Below are positions 1 to 8,194 of a DNA stretch of 64,000 bases, piece after piece. Made by a program: the position numbers and the translations under genes. The notes beneath the pieces were generated by a model, which worked only from the letters and a program-made list of their open reading frames with translations, was not told the DNA's origin and did not search any database. Origin of the DNA: Actinocrispum wychmicini (GTDB lineage Bacteria; Actinomycetota; Actinomycetes; Mycobacteriales; Pseudonocardiaceae); the NCBI RefSeq assembly GCF_004345645.1, contig NZ_SLWS01000009.1, positions 372,001 to 436,000 of the forward strand, in the 5' to 3' direction. Within the stretch, counting starts at the first letter, position 1, and every line of letters starts with the position of its first letter.

Positions 1-49
1 CAGCCTTGGGGAACAACGGGACGAAGGCCTCAAGCTCGGGATCCATCAT
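1..49 (-). CDS. alpha/beta hydrolase (esterase-like), N-terminal fragment
   Basis: Only the first 16 codons are inside the window; the gene continues beyond base 1. On the minus strand the ATG at 49 reads MMDPELEAFVPLFPKA, which resembles the N-terminus of Aes/HSL-type carboxylesterases (alpha/beta hydrolase fold 3). A GGGAGG sequence lies nine bases upstream of this ATG. An alternative ATG at 58 directly abuts that site and is less likely. It is divergent from the DJ-1 family gene. No catalytic residues are visible, so the family call rests on a short N-terminal match. Confidence 0.5.
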   Translation of the reverse strand, partial: MMDPELEAFVPLFPKA

Positions 50-234
50 GATGGTCATCCTCCCGGCCGTCACCGCCGAGATCACCCGCCAACTGTCGCG
101 CATCCCGTCCGAAAAACGCGCCGAACGGCGCGGCCAGATGTCCGGATCCGTGGGATACCTGTCCTTGTTGACACCCGGCGACTCGGCGAGGCTTACCGCA
201 GGACGACAGCGTTACCCGTGAGGAGATCCCCACC

Positions 235-861
235 GTGGACGTGGTGTTCGTGTTGTACGACCAGATGACCGCGCTCGACATCGTCGGCCCCTATGAGACG
301 TTGGCGGGCCATCACGACGTGCAGCCGTTGTTCGCCGCCGCGCAGGTCGGGCCGGTGCGCTGCGACAACGGCCTCACGCTGCACGCGGACGTCGGCTTCG
401 ACGATCTGTCCACAGCGGACGTCCTGGTGGTCCCGGGCAGTTCACGCTGGCTGCGGGCGCTGGACGACGAGCAGCTCATCGCCTGGCTGGCCGCGATCTC
501 CCCGACGGCCACCTGGACCGCGGCGGTCTGCACCGGATCCACCCTGCTGGCCAAAGCCGGCCTGCTCACTGGTCGTCCAGCCACGACGCACTGGGCGGTC
601 CGGGACGCCCTGGCCGCCCACGGCGCCGACGTCCGCACCGAACGCGTGGTCGTCGACGGGGACGTGATCACCGCCGCCGGCGTCTCGGCCGGGATCGACA
701 TGGCGCTCACCCTCGCCGCCATCCTGTGGGACGAGTGGACGGCCCAGGCGATCCAACTCGCGCTCGAGTACGACCCGCGGCCACCGTTCGACAGCGGCTC
801 GGTGGACAAGGCGCCCGCCGACATCGTCGCCGCCCTACGAAACGCCTTCACCAGCGGGTGA
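235..861 (+). CDS. DJ-1/PfpI family protein (isonitrile hydratase-like)
   Basis: A 208-aa class-I glutamine amidotransferase-like protein of the DJ-1/PfpI superfamily, cytoplasmic. The nucleophile elbow is AAVCTGS with Cys99, the conserved acidic residue is Glu21 (GPYETL) and His119 lies in TTHW. This arrangement is typical of the isonitrile hydratase/ThiJ-like branch; there is no AraC DNA-binding domain, and the length is normal for the single-domain group. The GTG start at 235 follows GAGGAG at 220-225. A TTGACA at 168-173 could be a -35 box, but the matching -10 is weak. The 3' end overlaps the convergent antiporter gene by 27 bases. The substrate cannot be told from sequence. Confidence 0.8.
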   Translation: MDVVFVLYDQMTALDIVGPYETLAGHHDVQPLFAAAQVGPVRCDNGLTLHADVGFDDLSTADVLVVPGSSRWLRALDDEQLIAWLAAISPTATWTAAVCTGSTLLAKAGLLTGRPATTHWAVRDALAAHGADVRTERVVVDGDVITAAGVSAGIDMALTLAAILWDEWTAQAIQLALEYDPRPPFDSGSVDKAPADIVAALRNAFTSG

Positions 862-2112
862 CGTCGGCTTTCCCGTCAGCACGCGGGTCAGCCATCTCGC
901 GCCGATACCGTGCACGAGCACACTGCCGAGAACGCACGTAACCGTCATGATCAGGATCGTGTCCGCGGCCGAGCCCTCCGGCAGCCGGTTGAACGCCAGC
1001 AGCCCGAACACGATCGTGGTCGTCCCCCTGGGCCCCAGCACGCCCACGAGCAGGCGCTCCCGCTGGGACAGCCGGGATCCCAGCAGCGCCACCAGCACCG
1101 GTACCAGCCGGACCAGCGTCAACGCGGCCGCGCAGAACAGCACGACCTGCCAGGAGACCCCGATGTAGACCGCGAGCACCGCCGCGATCCCCATGGTGAA
1201 CCACATCGTCATGGTCAGCACCGAGGTGACGTCCTCCAGGAGTTGGAAGTCCTCGTTCAGGACACCGGTCCGGTTCCCCCGGCTGGCCGGATCGTGGTGG
1301 ATCCGGTGCGCCTTGGCCAGCCGGTGCACGTACCGGAACGCGATACCGCAGACGAAGGAGGCGACGAACCCGTTCCCGTCGATGCCGACGGTCACCGAGT
1401 AGGTCAGCAGTGGCGTCAGCAGCACGGTGACGCGCGCGGACTGGCGGGTCATCCACCCGGCCTGCTGGGCACGGTCCATCAGCCAGGCGAGGACGGCTCC
1501 AAGCACGACACCGACGAACACGGCCTTCAGCGCGAAGGGAACGGCGGTCAACAGCGCGTCGCCCGGTGTTTGCGGCCGGCTCTGGTCGCCCGCCAGGATC
1601 AGCGCGAACAGGAAGATCGGCGAGACGATGCCGTCGTTGTAGCCACTCTCCACATTGAGCACGACCCGCACCCTGGACGGCACCGCGCGATCACGGACCA
1701 GGCGATCGGCGGGAGCGAAGTCGGTCGGTACCACGACGCAGCCGATCAGCAGCAGCACCGGCCACGGCAGCTCCGGGAACAGCGCCCAGCCGGCGAGCAT
1801 CGCCAGGCCGAGGCTGAGCGGGAGCGCCACGAACAACACCCGCGCCACCAGCCCCGGCGAACCGCCCCACAGCCGTCCGCCGCGCACTTCCGTCGCGTCG
1901 ACGAACAGCAGCACGGCGAGGATGATCTCCGCGCCGCGCTGCACCGCTTCGATGTTCAACCCGGCCGCGATGGAATCCTCGTTGAGCACACCGACGGCGA
2001 CGCCGGCCGCCACCATGACCACGGGCGCCCCGAGATTCCACCGGTCCAAACGGGACGCCGCCAGCGACCGCACCGCGATCGCGACGGCGACCATGAAGAA
2101 CAGGAAGCTCAC
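835..2112 (-). CDS. cation:proton antiporter, CPA1/NhaP type
   Basis: A 425-aa integral membrane protein with about 12 hydrophobic segments, expected to exchange Na+ or K+ for H+ across the cytoplasmic membrane. CPA1 features are the Thr-Asp pair at 130-131 (in PTDFAPADR) and the ESGYNDG segment near 155-161, which matches the family ES..NDG ion-binding motif. The long C-terminal cytoplasmic domain found in eukaryotic NHEs is absent. The GTG start at 2112 has only a weak upstream site. The gene lies 43 bases downstream of the methyltransferase gene on the same strand, so the two may be co-transcribed. Its 3' end overlaps the DJ-1 gene tail to tail. The ion specificity is unknown. Confidence 0.85.
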   Translation of the reverse strand: MSFLFFMVAVAIAVRSLAASRLDRWNLGAPVVMVAAGVAVGVLNEDSIAAGLNIEAVQRGAEIILAVLLFVDATEVRGGRLWGGSPGLVARVLFVALPLSLGLAMLAGWALFPELPWPVLLLIGCVVVPTDFAPADRLVRDRAVPSRVRVVLNVESGYNDGIVSPIFLFALILAGDQSRPQTPGDALLTAVPFALKAVFVGVVLGAVLAWLMDRAQQAGWMTRQSARVTVLLTPLLTYSVTVGIDGNGFVASFVCGIAFRYVHRLAKAHRIHHDPASRGNRTGVLNEDFQLLEDVTSVLTMTMWFTMGIAAVLAVYIGVSWQVVLFCAAALTLVRLVPVLVALLGSRLSQRERLLVGVLGPRGTTTIVFGLLAFNRLPEGSAADTILIMTVTCVLGSVLVHGIGARWLTRVLTGKPTSPAGEGVS

Positions 2113-2155
2113 CCGACCAGGATCTCACGATCAGGAGTCCGAAGAGGACCGCGGG

Positions 2156-2980
2156 TCAGTCGCCCGTCTTGTGGGCCACCGGCGCGAACATCGTCACGGA
2201 CGAGTGAAAGTCGCCACGGTCGGCGCCGGCATAGAGGTCGGTGAGCAACTGGTCGAGCTGCTGTTCGGTGATCACGCCGGCCTCCACGGCACCGGCGCCC
2301 ATCGACTTGCGCACCATCTCGATCAGGCCGGCGTCGTGGATCTGCGCCTGCGAGCCGATGTCGGCCACGGCCAGTCCGGCGGCGGTGAGCAGGCCGGCCA
2401 GCCGGCGGCCGGAGAACGGGTTGGGGTGTCCGTTGAGCCAGGACTGGACCATGGCGTCGACGACCGCCGGGTCGCCGGGATGCAGGATGGTGGTCGCCCA
2501 GTCGGTGTCGATCACGACCGCGCGGCCGCCGGGCCGCAACACCCGGAAGATCTCCGCGGCGGCCCGCTCGGGCTCCGCGAGGTGCTGCCAGACCCGCTCA
2601 CAGCGCACCAGGTCCACTGAGGAGTTCTCGAACGGCAACGCGTAGGCGTCCCCGTCGACGAACCGCGCCGTGGATCCGGCTGCCTCGGCGCGGCGTTCGG
2701 CCTCAGCCCGCAACCCTGCGTTGGGTTCGATACCGATCGCGTCACCGGACGGTCCCACACTGATCGCCAGCACCTGCAGTTCCTCGCCGGTGCCCGCGCC
2801 GACGTCGACCGCACGGTGACCTGGCCGGGGGGCGAGCGCGTCGTGCGCCCAGGACCGCAGCCGCCGCACGCTGAGCAGCTTGGCCTGCACGTCCAAAGCC
2901 ATGGTGAGCCGCTGCAGGTCGGCGTCGTTGCTGACGCCTTTCGGAGCCTGGAACGACACAGGCTGATCAACATCGGACAT
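2156..2980 (-). CDS. class I SAM-dependent methyltransferase
   Basis: A 274-aa Rossmann-fold methyltransferase. Motif I (VDVGAGTGEE) lies near residues 58-67, the acidic ribose-binding residue is Glu85 (GIEPN), and a GDAYALPF segment follows as in the UbiE/COQ5-like Methyltransf_11 group. The ATG at 2980 is preferred over an in-frame GTG at 2998: a TACACT hexamer (2988-2993) sits seven bases upstream with no Shine-Dalgarno, suggesting a leaderless transcript. It is divergent from the MFS gene that opens the peptide cluster, with 128 bases between the two start codons. It could therefore be a tailoring enzyme of that cluster, but nothing in the sequence proves this. The methyl acceptor is unknown. 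Confidence 0.85.
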   Translation of the reverse strand: MSDVDQPVSFQAPKGVSNDADLQRLTMALDVQAKLLSVRRLRSWAHDALAPRPGHRAVDVGAGTGEELQVLAISVGPSGDAIGIEPNAGLRAEAERRAEAAGSTARFVDGDAYALPFENSSVDLVRCERVWQHLAEPERAAAEIFRVLRPGGRAVVIDTDWATTILHPGDPAVVDAMVQSWLNGHPNPFSGRRLAGLLTAAGLAVADIGSQAQIHDAGLIEMVRKSMGAGAVEAGVITEQQLDQLLTDLYAGADRGDFHSSVTMFAPVAHKTGD

Positions 2981-3108
2981 GCCCGCGAGTGTAGCCACCC
3001 CGCAATTGGCCCAATGGTGGCGGGAAAACAGTCGGAAACGATGTCATCGGCCGGGAAGAGAACCGAAGGGAGGATTGCCCTGCCGGGATTTCCGGCTTAG
3101 ATGGCTCT
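2981..3108. promoter_or_regulatory. divergent promoter region, methyltransferase / MFS cluster
   Basis: This region separates two divergent genes. On the minus strand TACACT (2988-2993) ends seven bases from the methyltransferase ATG. On the plus strand TTGCCC (3075-3080), a 16-base spacer and TTAGAT (3097-3102) stand six bases before the GTG of the MFS gene. Both look like leaderless promoters. No clear operator palindrome was found. Confidence 0.4.
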
Positions 3109-4299
3109 GTGTCGTCGATCCAAGCGCCCAGCCGGACCCGCCAGCTGTCCGTCCTGTTGGGCGCCAAGGCTGTTTCGGACATCGGGTACGGGTTGGACTT
3201 CGTCTGCCTGTCGATCTTCGTGTGGGAACGCACCCAGTCGGCGTTGTCGACCGGTCTGGTGAGCGTGGTGCTGTACGCCGGGGCGATCGTCGGCGGGCGG
3301 CTCGGTCACACGTACGGCAACCGGTGGGCCCGGCGCTCGGCGATGGTCACCGCCGACGTGGTGCGGATGGTTGTGCTCGTGCTGCTGGCCGTGCTCCCGG
3401 ACCGCGCCCAGGACTGGTGGTTGTACGTCGCCGTCTTCCTGGTCGGAGTCGGGCGTTCGGTGTTCGAGGCGACGATGTCGGCGGCCACCCCGGTGCTCGC
3501 GGGGGAACGCACCCAGCTGGTGAACAGCGTGCTCGCCGGTCTCAAGGGCATCGCGTTCATGGTCGGCATGGGGCTGTCGGTGATCGCGGTCCAGTGGGTC
3601 GGCTACCGTGGTGTCTTCACGTTGGACGCGGCCAGCTACGCCTTGTCGGCGCTGGTGTTGCTGTCGATCCGGGTGCGGTTCCGGGAGGACAGCGCCGCGC
3701 GCCGGGCGGTCGAGCGAAAACCGGTGGTGTGGCCGGCGGTGGTCGCCGCCGGACTGGTGCCGTTGCTGGTGGTGCGCTGCCTGGACGCGGTCGGCAGTTC
3801 GTCGCAGCACGTGGGCATCCCCATCCTCGGCGGGCAGTTGCGGCCCGAGGCGCCGACCGAGTTGGCCGGCGCGGTGTGGAGCGCGTGGGCCGCCGGCCTG
3901 CTGCTCGGCAGTTTCGTGCTCCGGCCGTTGGCCAACCGGATCATCGCGCGGACGCCCGGGGTGGTGTTCTGCGTGGCCACCATGGTGATGTCGGTCGGGT
4001 TCGTCGGGATCTTCTGGCTGGACCCGCTGTGGCTGCGCCTGCTCGCCGCGGCGGTGGCCGGCGTGGGCGACGCGTTCAGCGAGGTGGCGTTCAAACAAGC
4101 GGTGCAACGGCTGCCTGACGAAGACCGTGGCGCGGTGTTCGGGCTGTCGCAGGTCGTGGTGAACAGCGGCTTCATGGCCGGTCTCGTCGCGACCAGTCTC
4201 GTGCTCAGCCCGAGTTGGGTGCCCCAGTGGGTCCTGCTGCTGCACGGCATCCCGCTGCTCGCGGCCGCGTGGTCGGCGATCCGGCTGCGCTCGCGGTGA
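3109..4299 (+). CDS. MFS transporter, probable exporter of the peptide cluster
   Basis: A 396-aa protein with about 12 transmembrane segments, of the drug-exporter type of the major facilitator superfamily (MFS_3/enterobactin-exporter-like). A charged loop after TM2 (RLGHTYGNRWARRSAM) corresponds to the family loop 2-3 signature. The GTG start at 3109 is the first codon after a likely -10 (TTAGAT). Its TGA is shared with the next gene's GTG (GTGA at 4296-4299), so the two are translationally coupled. In this setting the likely role is export of the cluster product or self-protection. No family marker separates peptide from small-molecule export. Confidence 0.8.
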   Translation: MSSIQAPSRTRQLSVLLGAKAVSDIGYGLDFVCLSIFVWERTQSALSTGLVSVVLYAGAIVGGRLGHTYGNRWARRSAMVTADVVRMVVLVLLAVLPDRAQDWWLYVAVFLVGVGRSVFEATMSAATPVLAGERTQLVNSVLAGLKGIAFMVGMGLSVIAVQWVGYRGVFTLDAASYALSALVLLSIRVRFREDSAARRAVERKPVVWPAVVAAGLVPLLVVRCLDAVGSSSQHVGIPILGGQLRPEAPTELAGAVWSAWAAGLLLGSFVLRPLANRIIARTPGVVFCVATMVMSVGFVGIFWLDPLWLRLLAAAVAGVGDAFSEVAFKQAVQRLPDEDRGAVFGLSQVVVNSGFMAGLVATSLVLSPSWVPQWVLLLHGIPLLAAAWSAIRLRSR

Positions 4300-5411
4300 C
4301 CATCCACGCGTACCTCGACTACGCGGGCCTGGGGCGCCTGCGGGAACCGGCCGTGCGGGCCATGCGGGAGGCGTTGACCGACGTACTTCCCCACGGCAGC
4401 GCGGAGATCGGCCGCATCTTCCCGGCCCGTCGCGAGGCCCGGTTCGCTGTCGCCGACCTGCTCGGCTGCGCGCCCGAGGAGATCGCGTTCGTGCCGAACA
4501 CGTCGACCGGCATCCATCTGGTGGCCGACGGGATGGACTGGCGGCCGGGCGACGAGGTCGTCGTGTTCGAGCGTGACTTCCCCGCCAACGTCCATCCGTG
4601 GCGAGCCCTGCGCGACCAGGGCGTCCGGTTGGCGTGGGTGCCGATGCGGGCCGGCGGCTACCTGCTGGACGACGTCGAGGCCGCGATCCGGCCGGCGACC
4701 CGGCTGGTCGCCGTCAGCCACGTCAACTTCGCCACCGGTTTCCGCATCGACCTGGACGCGGTGTGCGCCCTCGCGCACCAGCAAGGCGCCCTTGTCTGTG
4801 TGGACGCGATCCAGAGTCTCGGCACCCTGCCGCTGTCCATGGCCCGCGCACCGGTCGACTTCCTCGCGGCCGGCGCACACAAGTGGCTCAACGGCCCGGT
4901 CGGCACCGGCGTGTTCTTCTGCCGCGCCAGCCGGTTGCCGCTGCTGCGGCTGCCGGCGGGCTGGTTCGGCTACGCGGGCGCCAACGACATGCTCGCCAAA
5001 GGCGCCGGCCACTTCAGCTACGACCTGCCGCTGGTCCCGACCGCCGCCCAGGCCGAGGGCGGGATGTACAACGTCCTCGGCATGGTCGGCCTGGCGGCCG
5101 CGCTTCGGGAACTCAACCAGGTCGGCGTCGAGACCGTGGCCGCCCGGATCCGCCGACTGACCCAGCGGCTGCACGACGAGCTCACCGGTCTGGGCTGTGC
5201 GATTTCCGCCGGGAACGACGACGGCTCGTGGTCCGGCATTGTCAGTTTCACCCATCCGGATCTGGACAGCGTCCGAACGGTCGAGGAACTGGTCGCGACC
5301 GGGTTCCACGTATCCCAGCCGGACGGCAAGATCAGAATCGCGCCGCACTACTGGACAAGTGACGCTGAGTTGACGGCCTTTCTACACGCGGTCAGGAAAC
5401 GCATTATTTGA
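4296..5411 (+). CDS. class-V aminotransferase-fold PLP enzyme (isopenicillin N epimerase / cysteine desulfurase-like)
   Basis: A 371-aa fold-type I PLP enzyme. The Schiff-base lysine is Lys196 in GAHKWLNGPVGTG, the pyridine-nitrogen aspartate is Asp170 with Gln173 in VDAIQS, and His142 in SHVNF stacks on the cofactor. The HKWLNGP.GTG pattern resembles CefD-like epimerases and related lyases more than IscS. No catalytic-loop cysteine of the IscS kind is evident. The GTG at 4296 overlaps the MFS stop (GTGA) and is preferred to upstream starts that would run deep into the MFS gene. It precedes the 29-residue peptide gene by 110 bases. A role in peptide epimerisation, beta-elimination or sulfur chemistry is inference. 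Confidence 0.75.
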   Translation: MTIHAYLDYAGLGRLREPAVRAMREALTDVLPHGSAEIGRIFPARREARFAVADLLGCAPEEIAFVPNTSTGIHLVADGMDWRPGDEVVVFERDFPANVHPWRALRDQGVRLAWVPMRAGGYLLDDVEAAIRPATRLVAVSHVNFATGFRIDLDAVCALAHQQGALVCVDAIQSLGTLPLSMARAPVDFLAAGAHKWLNGPVGTGVFFCRASRLPLLRLPAGWFGYAGANDMLAKGAGHFSYDLPLVPTAAQAEGGMYNVLGMVGLAAALRELNQVGVETVAARIRRLTQRLHDELTGLGCAISAGNDDGSWSGIVSFTHPDLDSVRTVEELVATGFHVSQPDGKIRIAPHYWTSDAELTAFLHAVRKRII

Positions 5412-5436
5412 CATTGTTATCATTGATATTCGACAC

Positions 5437-5465
5437 TTGTTCAAAGCGTCGCGCCGCGATATTGT
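5437..5465 (+). promoter_or_regulatory. candidate internal promoter for the small-peptide gene
   Basis: TTGTTC (5437-5442), a 17-base spacer and TATTGT (5460-5465) form a good vegetative promoter match inside the unusually A+T-rich 110-base gap before the peptide gene. Transcription from here would give an mRNA leader of about 50 bases. A small inverted repeat (TTCTC, CAG, GAGAA) lies in that leader. A separate strong promoter would raise precursor mRNA relative to the enzyme genes. Confidence 0.4.
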
Positions 5466-5521
5466 TTGTTTCTTCTCCAGGAGAAACACCCCACTGTTTC
5501 CGACGAACAACGGAGGCTTAT

Positions 5522-5611
5522 ATGACTTACGAGACCTGGGAATCGCTGGCCGACGAGGTCGAGATCAGCACGGGCGCCGCTGACTGCTGGGTCTGCCTGG
5601 TCGACCAGTGA
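5522..5611 (+). CDS. 29-aa candidate RiPP precursor peptide
   Basis: A very short gene with a strong ribosome site, GGAGG at 5512-5516, five bases before the ATG. Residues 1-17 are MTYETWESLADEVEIST, an acidic leader-like stretch. Residues 18-29 are GAADCWVCLVDQ, a tail with two cysteines spaced Cys-x-x-Cys around Trp-Val. The peptide has no signal sequence and no resemblance to a housekeeping small protein that I recognise. It lies between a PLP enzyme gene and a TPR-like protein gene in a co-directional block that also holds an exporter and an aminopeptidase, and a 13-bp hairpin follows directly. These traits fit a ribosomal peptide precursor. A longer TTG-started version (from 5408) is possible but lacks a ribosome site. 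The leader/core boundary is a guess. Confidence 0.65.
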   Translation: MTYETWESLADEVEISTGAADCWVCLVDQ

Positions 5612-5635
5612 TCGCCCGATGATCACACTGTGACC

Positions 5636-5666
5636 GGCTCCGCGCGGGCAGCCCCCGCGCGGAGCC
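5636..5666 (+). terminator. 13-bp perfect hairpin after the peptide gene (attenuator-like)
   Basis: Arms GGCTCCGCGCGGG (5636-5648) and CCCGCGCGGAGCC (5654-5666) pair perfectly around the loop CAGCC. No T-run follows, so it is a partial terminator, processing site or 3' mRNA stabiliser rather than a textbook terminator. It lies 24 bases after the peptide stop and 20 bases before the next start. That is the usual place for an attenuator that keeps precursor mRNA in excess of enzyme mRNA. Confidence 0.6.
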
Positions 5667-5686
5667 CCGACCGACCGGAGCCGACC

Positions 5687-8194
5687 ATGGATCGCTGGGA
5701 GTTCACGCACGGCCGGATCGGGGTGAACGCGCCGAGCTGGCTGACGTTCGAGGTGCACCGGCCCTATTTCGACGGCGCCGACTCGCCGCTGGCGACCGTG
5801 CACGCGCGGGCGAGCCTGCTGGCCGCCCGACGGTTCGAACAGCGTCTGCCGACCGCGCTGAGATACGGGATGAGCATGCCGGCGAGTTACCGTCGGTTAC
5901 TTACCGACGAGTCCCGACTGGCGGCTTATCGGGTGCGCGGACCGGCCGACCTACCGCGTGAACTCGCGTCCACGAACTGGCGCACACTGGCCGACGCATT
6001 CGACCGAAAGGACGATCTGGACGACGTCGACCGCGCCGGGCTGGCCGGCTGGCTCATTGCCGTGTGCCTGCCGGAATCGGTGCTCGATATCGCGCCGGCC
6101 GACCTGACCGAAGCGAAATGCGGCAATCCGGTCGTCGGCACCCTGCAATTGGCACGAGCCAATGCACTGTTCGCGGTCGAAGGGCTTTCCGAACGAACCG
6201 CGTCCGCATATCGACAATTGATTGATAACCCCGTTGCGACAGTTCCGCAGGCACAGGCGGTGGCCGCGTGGGGTTATCTGCTGTCCCGGCACGCCCAGGA
6301 CGACTCGGCGTCGTCGATGTACTTCGCGCGAGCTGGTGAGCTGCTCAAAGTGCTCGCCGGTGAGCTCACCGGATTCGATCACGCGGTGCTGCTCGCCAGG
6401 CTGCGGTTGCGTGAGGTGATGGCCGCCGAGCGGCGCCGTGACTTCGACCTGGCCTGGCGGCTGCTCGGCTCGGCGTCCGACATCGTGTCCGAGGCCAGTC
6501 CGGTGACCAGCGAGGACAAGGCGGTCAGGGCCGAGATGTGGCGGCGGCTGATCGACCGGCGGGTCGACATCGCGGTCCGCCGGCAGGACCGCGAAGCCGA
6601 GTGGCAGGGCATCGCCGAGGGGCTCGCGCTCGACCCGTACGACGTGAAGATCCGCATGCAGGCGGCGCAGGCGACCGAACGCGACGGCGACGACGAGAAG
6701 GCGCTGGCCGAGTACTTGTTGGCCGCCCGGCTCGGCCCGTACGGCACGGCGTTCGCATTGCTCGCCGCCGCCAGATCCGCGCAACGCTTGGGCCACAACG
6801 AGTTCGCGCGTGTCCTCACCGAGCGCGCGTTCCGTACCGCACCACGGTCGGCGAGAACCCGCGACGCGCTGGTGGAGATCTGCCAGTCCGCCGGCGACGA
6901 ACCGATGGCCGAGGTGGCGCGTCGCGCCGCCACGCCCGAACAACCGCACGAAGGCAACTGGCACTACCAGATGTACGCCTCGTACTTCAATCTCGGCGAG
7001 TCGCAGTCGCCGTGCCTGTACGCCAGACTGCCTTCGCTGGCCTACGAGTTCGCCGAGCTGGGCGCGCCGCCGGACACGAACTGGCAGCGGCTCATGCCAC
7101 CGGCGTTCCGCGCCAACCTGGTCCGCGAGTCCGGCCTCACCGACTTCGCCGTGACCCACCCCGCCGAGCTGCCCCAAGAGCTGCGCACCCCGGCGTGGAA
7201 CCAGCTGTGCCAGTGGGTCGCCGAGTTCTCTGAGTCCGATGTGGACCGCCAGTACCTGACCGCCATGATCCTGTTCCGGCTGGGCTTCGGGAAAGTCGTC
7301 CTCGACCTCGTCCCCGCTCGCCCGATCGCGCAGTTGCGCGACCCACGAGAACTGCGGATCCAGCACTGGCGTGACGTCGTTCGTTACGTCGGGTCGATCG
7401 GCGGCGCCGTCGTCGAACCACGAGCGTCGTTCGAGGTCGCCGACCATCCCGACTGTCCGACCCACTTGCGGTTCGTCATCTCGGTGTTCGCGGTCGTGTT
7501 CCACGCCAGGGAGACCAAATCGCTCGACGAGGCCAGCAAGTGGCGTGACAAGGCGCAAAGCTGCCTGGACGAGTTGCTCGCCAGTGCCGGGTACACGCCG
7601 TTCGAGAAGGCGATGATGGAGAGCCGGTTCTACCGAAGCGTCACGTATGTGCCGTTCCTGCGACGGGACACGCGAACCCTTGCTGCCGAGATGGACCGGG
7701 CCGAGGAGCTCGCCCGGTCGGTCGAGCCGACCACCCCGTACGAGGAGTTCCTCAAACAAGAAAACCTGCGCGCGTGTGTGGAGAGCCGGTCCAAGGAGGC
7801 GTTCGGCTTCGGCGAGAACGACCTGGGACACCGCCGGGTGCTGGAAGTCCTCCAGATCGACCCGTACGAGCCCAAGACCCACATGGAGCTGGCGGAAACC
7901 CTTCTGCTGCAGGGAAACCCGTTGGAAGCGGGGAACAGCTACCTGCGCACGGCCAGGCTCGGGCCGATCGGCACGGCACGCGGTTACGCCTTGGCGGGCG
8001 AGTGTTTCGAGCGGGCCGGGCTACCGGTGCTGGCCGAAGACTGCTTCGTGCAGGCGCTGCGAGTCGATCCGCACGCGGTGTCGGCGGCGCGTGGCTGGCG
8101 CCGAGTCGCCACCGGGATTCCTGAACTGGCCGCGGAGTACGCCGACGGCCTGGAACAGTGGGGCGCGGCCCGTCAGGCAGCGCGCACGACATGA
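5687..8194 (+). CDS. large TPR-like helical protein with two related halves, peptide cluster
   Basis: An 835-aa protein of unknown function without a signal peptide or membrane segment. It is largely helical with TPR-like units. Two segments are clearly homologous: around residue 314 (LDPYDVKIRM, later AARLGPYGTAFAL) and around residue 723 (IDPYEPKTHM, later TARLGPIGTARGY). This indicates an internal duplication, with each half ending in a TPR block. No catalytic motif of a known RiPP enzyme (YcaO, LanB/M, radical SAM, ATP-grasp) was found. The ATG at 5687, with GGAG at 5677-5680, is preferred over an in-frame GTG at 5630 that lies before the hairpin. The stop overlaps the aminopeptidase start (ATGA). 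It could be a scaffold or peptide-binding protein, or a new enzyme; this is inference. Confidence 0.7.
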   Translation: MDRWEFTHGRIGVNAPSWLTFEVHRPYFDGADSPLATVHARASLLAARRFEQRLPTALRYGMSMPASYRRLLTDESRLAAYRVRGPADLPRELASTNWRTLADAFDRKDDLDDVDRAGLAGWLIAVCLPESVLDIAPADLTEAKCGNPVVGTLQLARANALFAVEGLSERTASAYRQLIDNPVATVPQAQAVAAWGYLLSRHAQDDSASSMYFARAGELLKVLAGELTGFDHAVLLARLRLREVMAAERRRDFDLAWRLLGSASDIVSEASPVTSEDKAVRAEMWRRLIDRRVDIAVRRQDREAEWQGIAEGLALDPYDVKIRMQAAQATERDGDDEKALAEYLLAARLGPYGTAFALLAAARSAQRLGHNEFARVLTERAFRTAPRSARTRDALVEICQSAGDEPMAEVARRAATPEQPHEGNWHYQMYASYFNLGESQSPCLYARLPSLAYEFAELGAPPDTNWQRLMPPAFRANLVRESGLTDFAVTHPAELPQELRTPAWNQLCQWVAEFSESDVDRQYLTAMILFRLGFGKVVLDLVPARPIAQLRDPRELRIQHWRDVVRYVGSIGGAVVEPRASFEVADHPDCPTHLRFVISVFAVVFHARETKSLDEASKWRDKAQSCLDELLASAGYTPFEKAMMESRFYRSVTYVPFLRRDTRTLAAEMDRAEELARSVEPTTPYEEFLKQENLRACVESRSKEAFGFGENDLGHRRVLEVLQIDPYEPKTHMELAETLLLQGNPLEAGNSYLRTARLGPIGTARGYALAGECFERAGLPVLAEDCFVQALRVDPHAVSAARGWRRVATGIPELAAEYADGLEQWGAARQAARTT

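Noticed and set aside
910-2244. Long plus-strand open frame opposite the antiporter gene
   Set aside because: It is antisense to a clear membrane protein, very rich in Arg, Gln and His, and resembles no family. It arises from high-GC codon bias.
5408-5611. Longer 67-aa version of the peptide gene from a TTG
   Set aside because: No ribosome site precedes it, and the predicted promoter at 5437-5465 would lie inside it. The ATG at 5522 has GGAGG.
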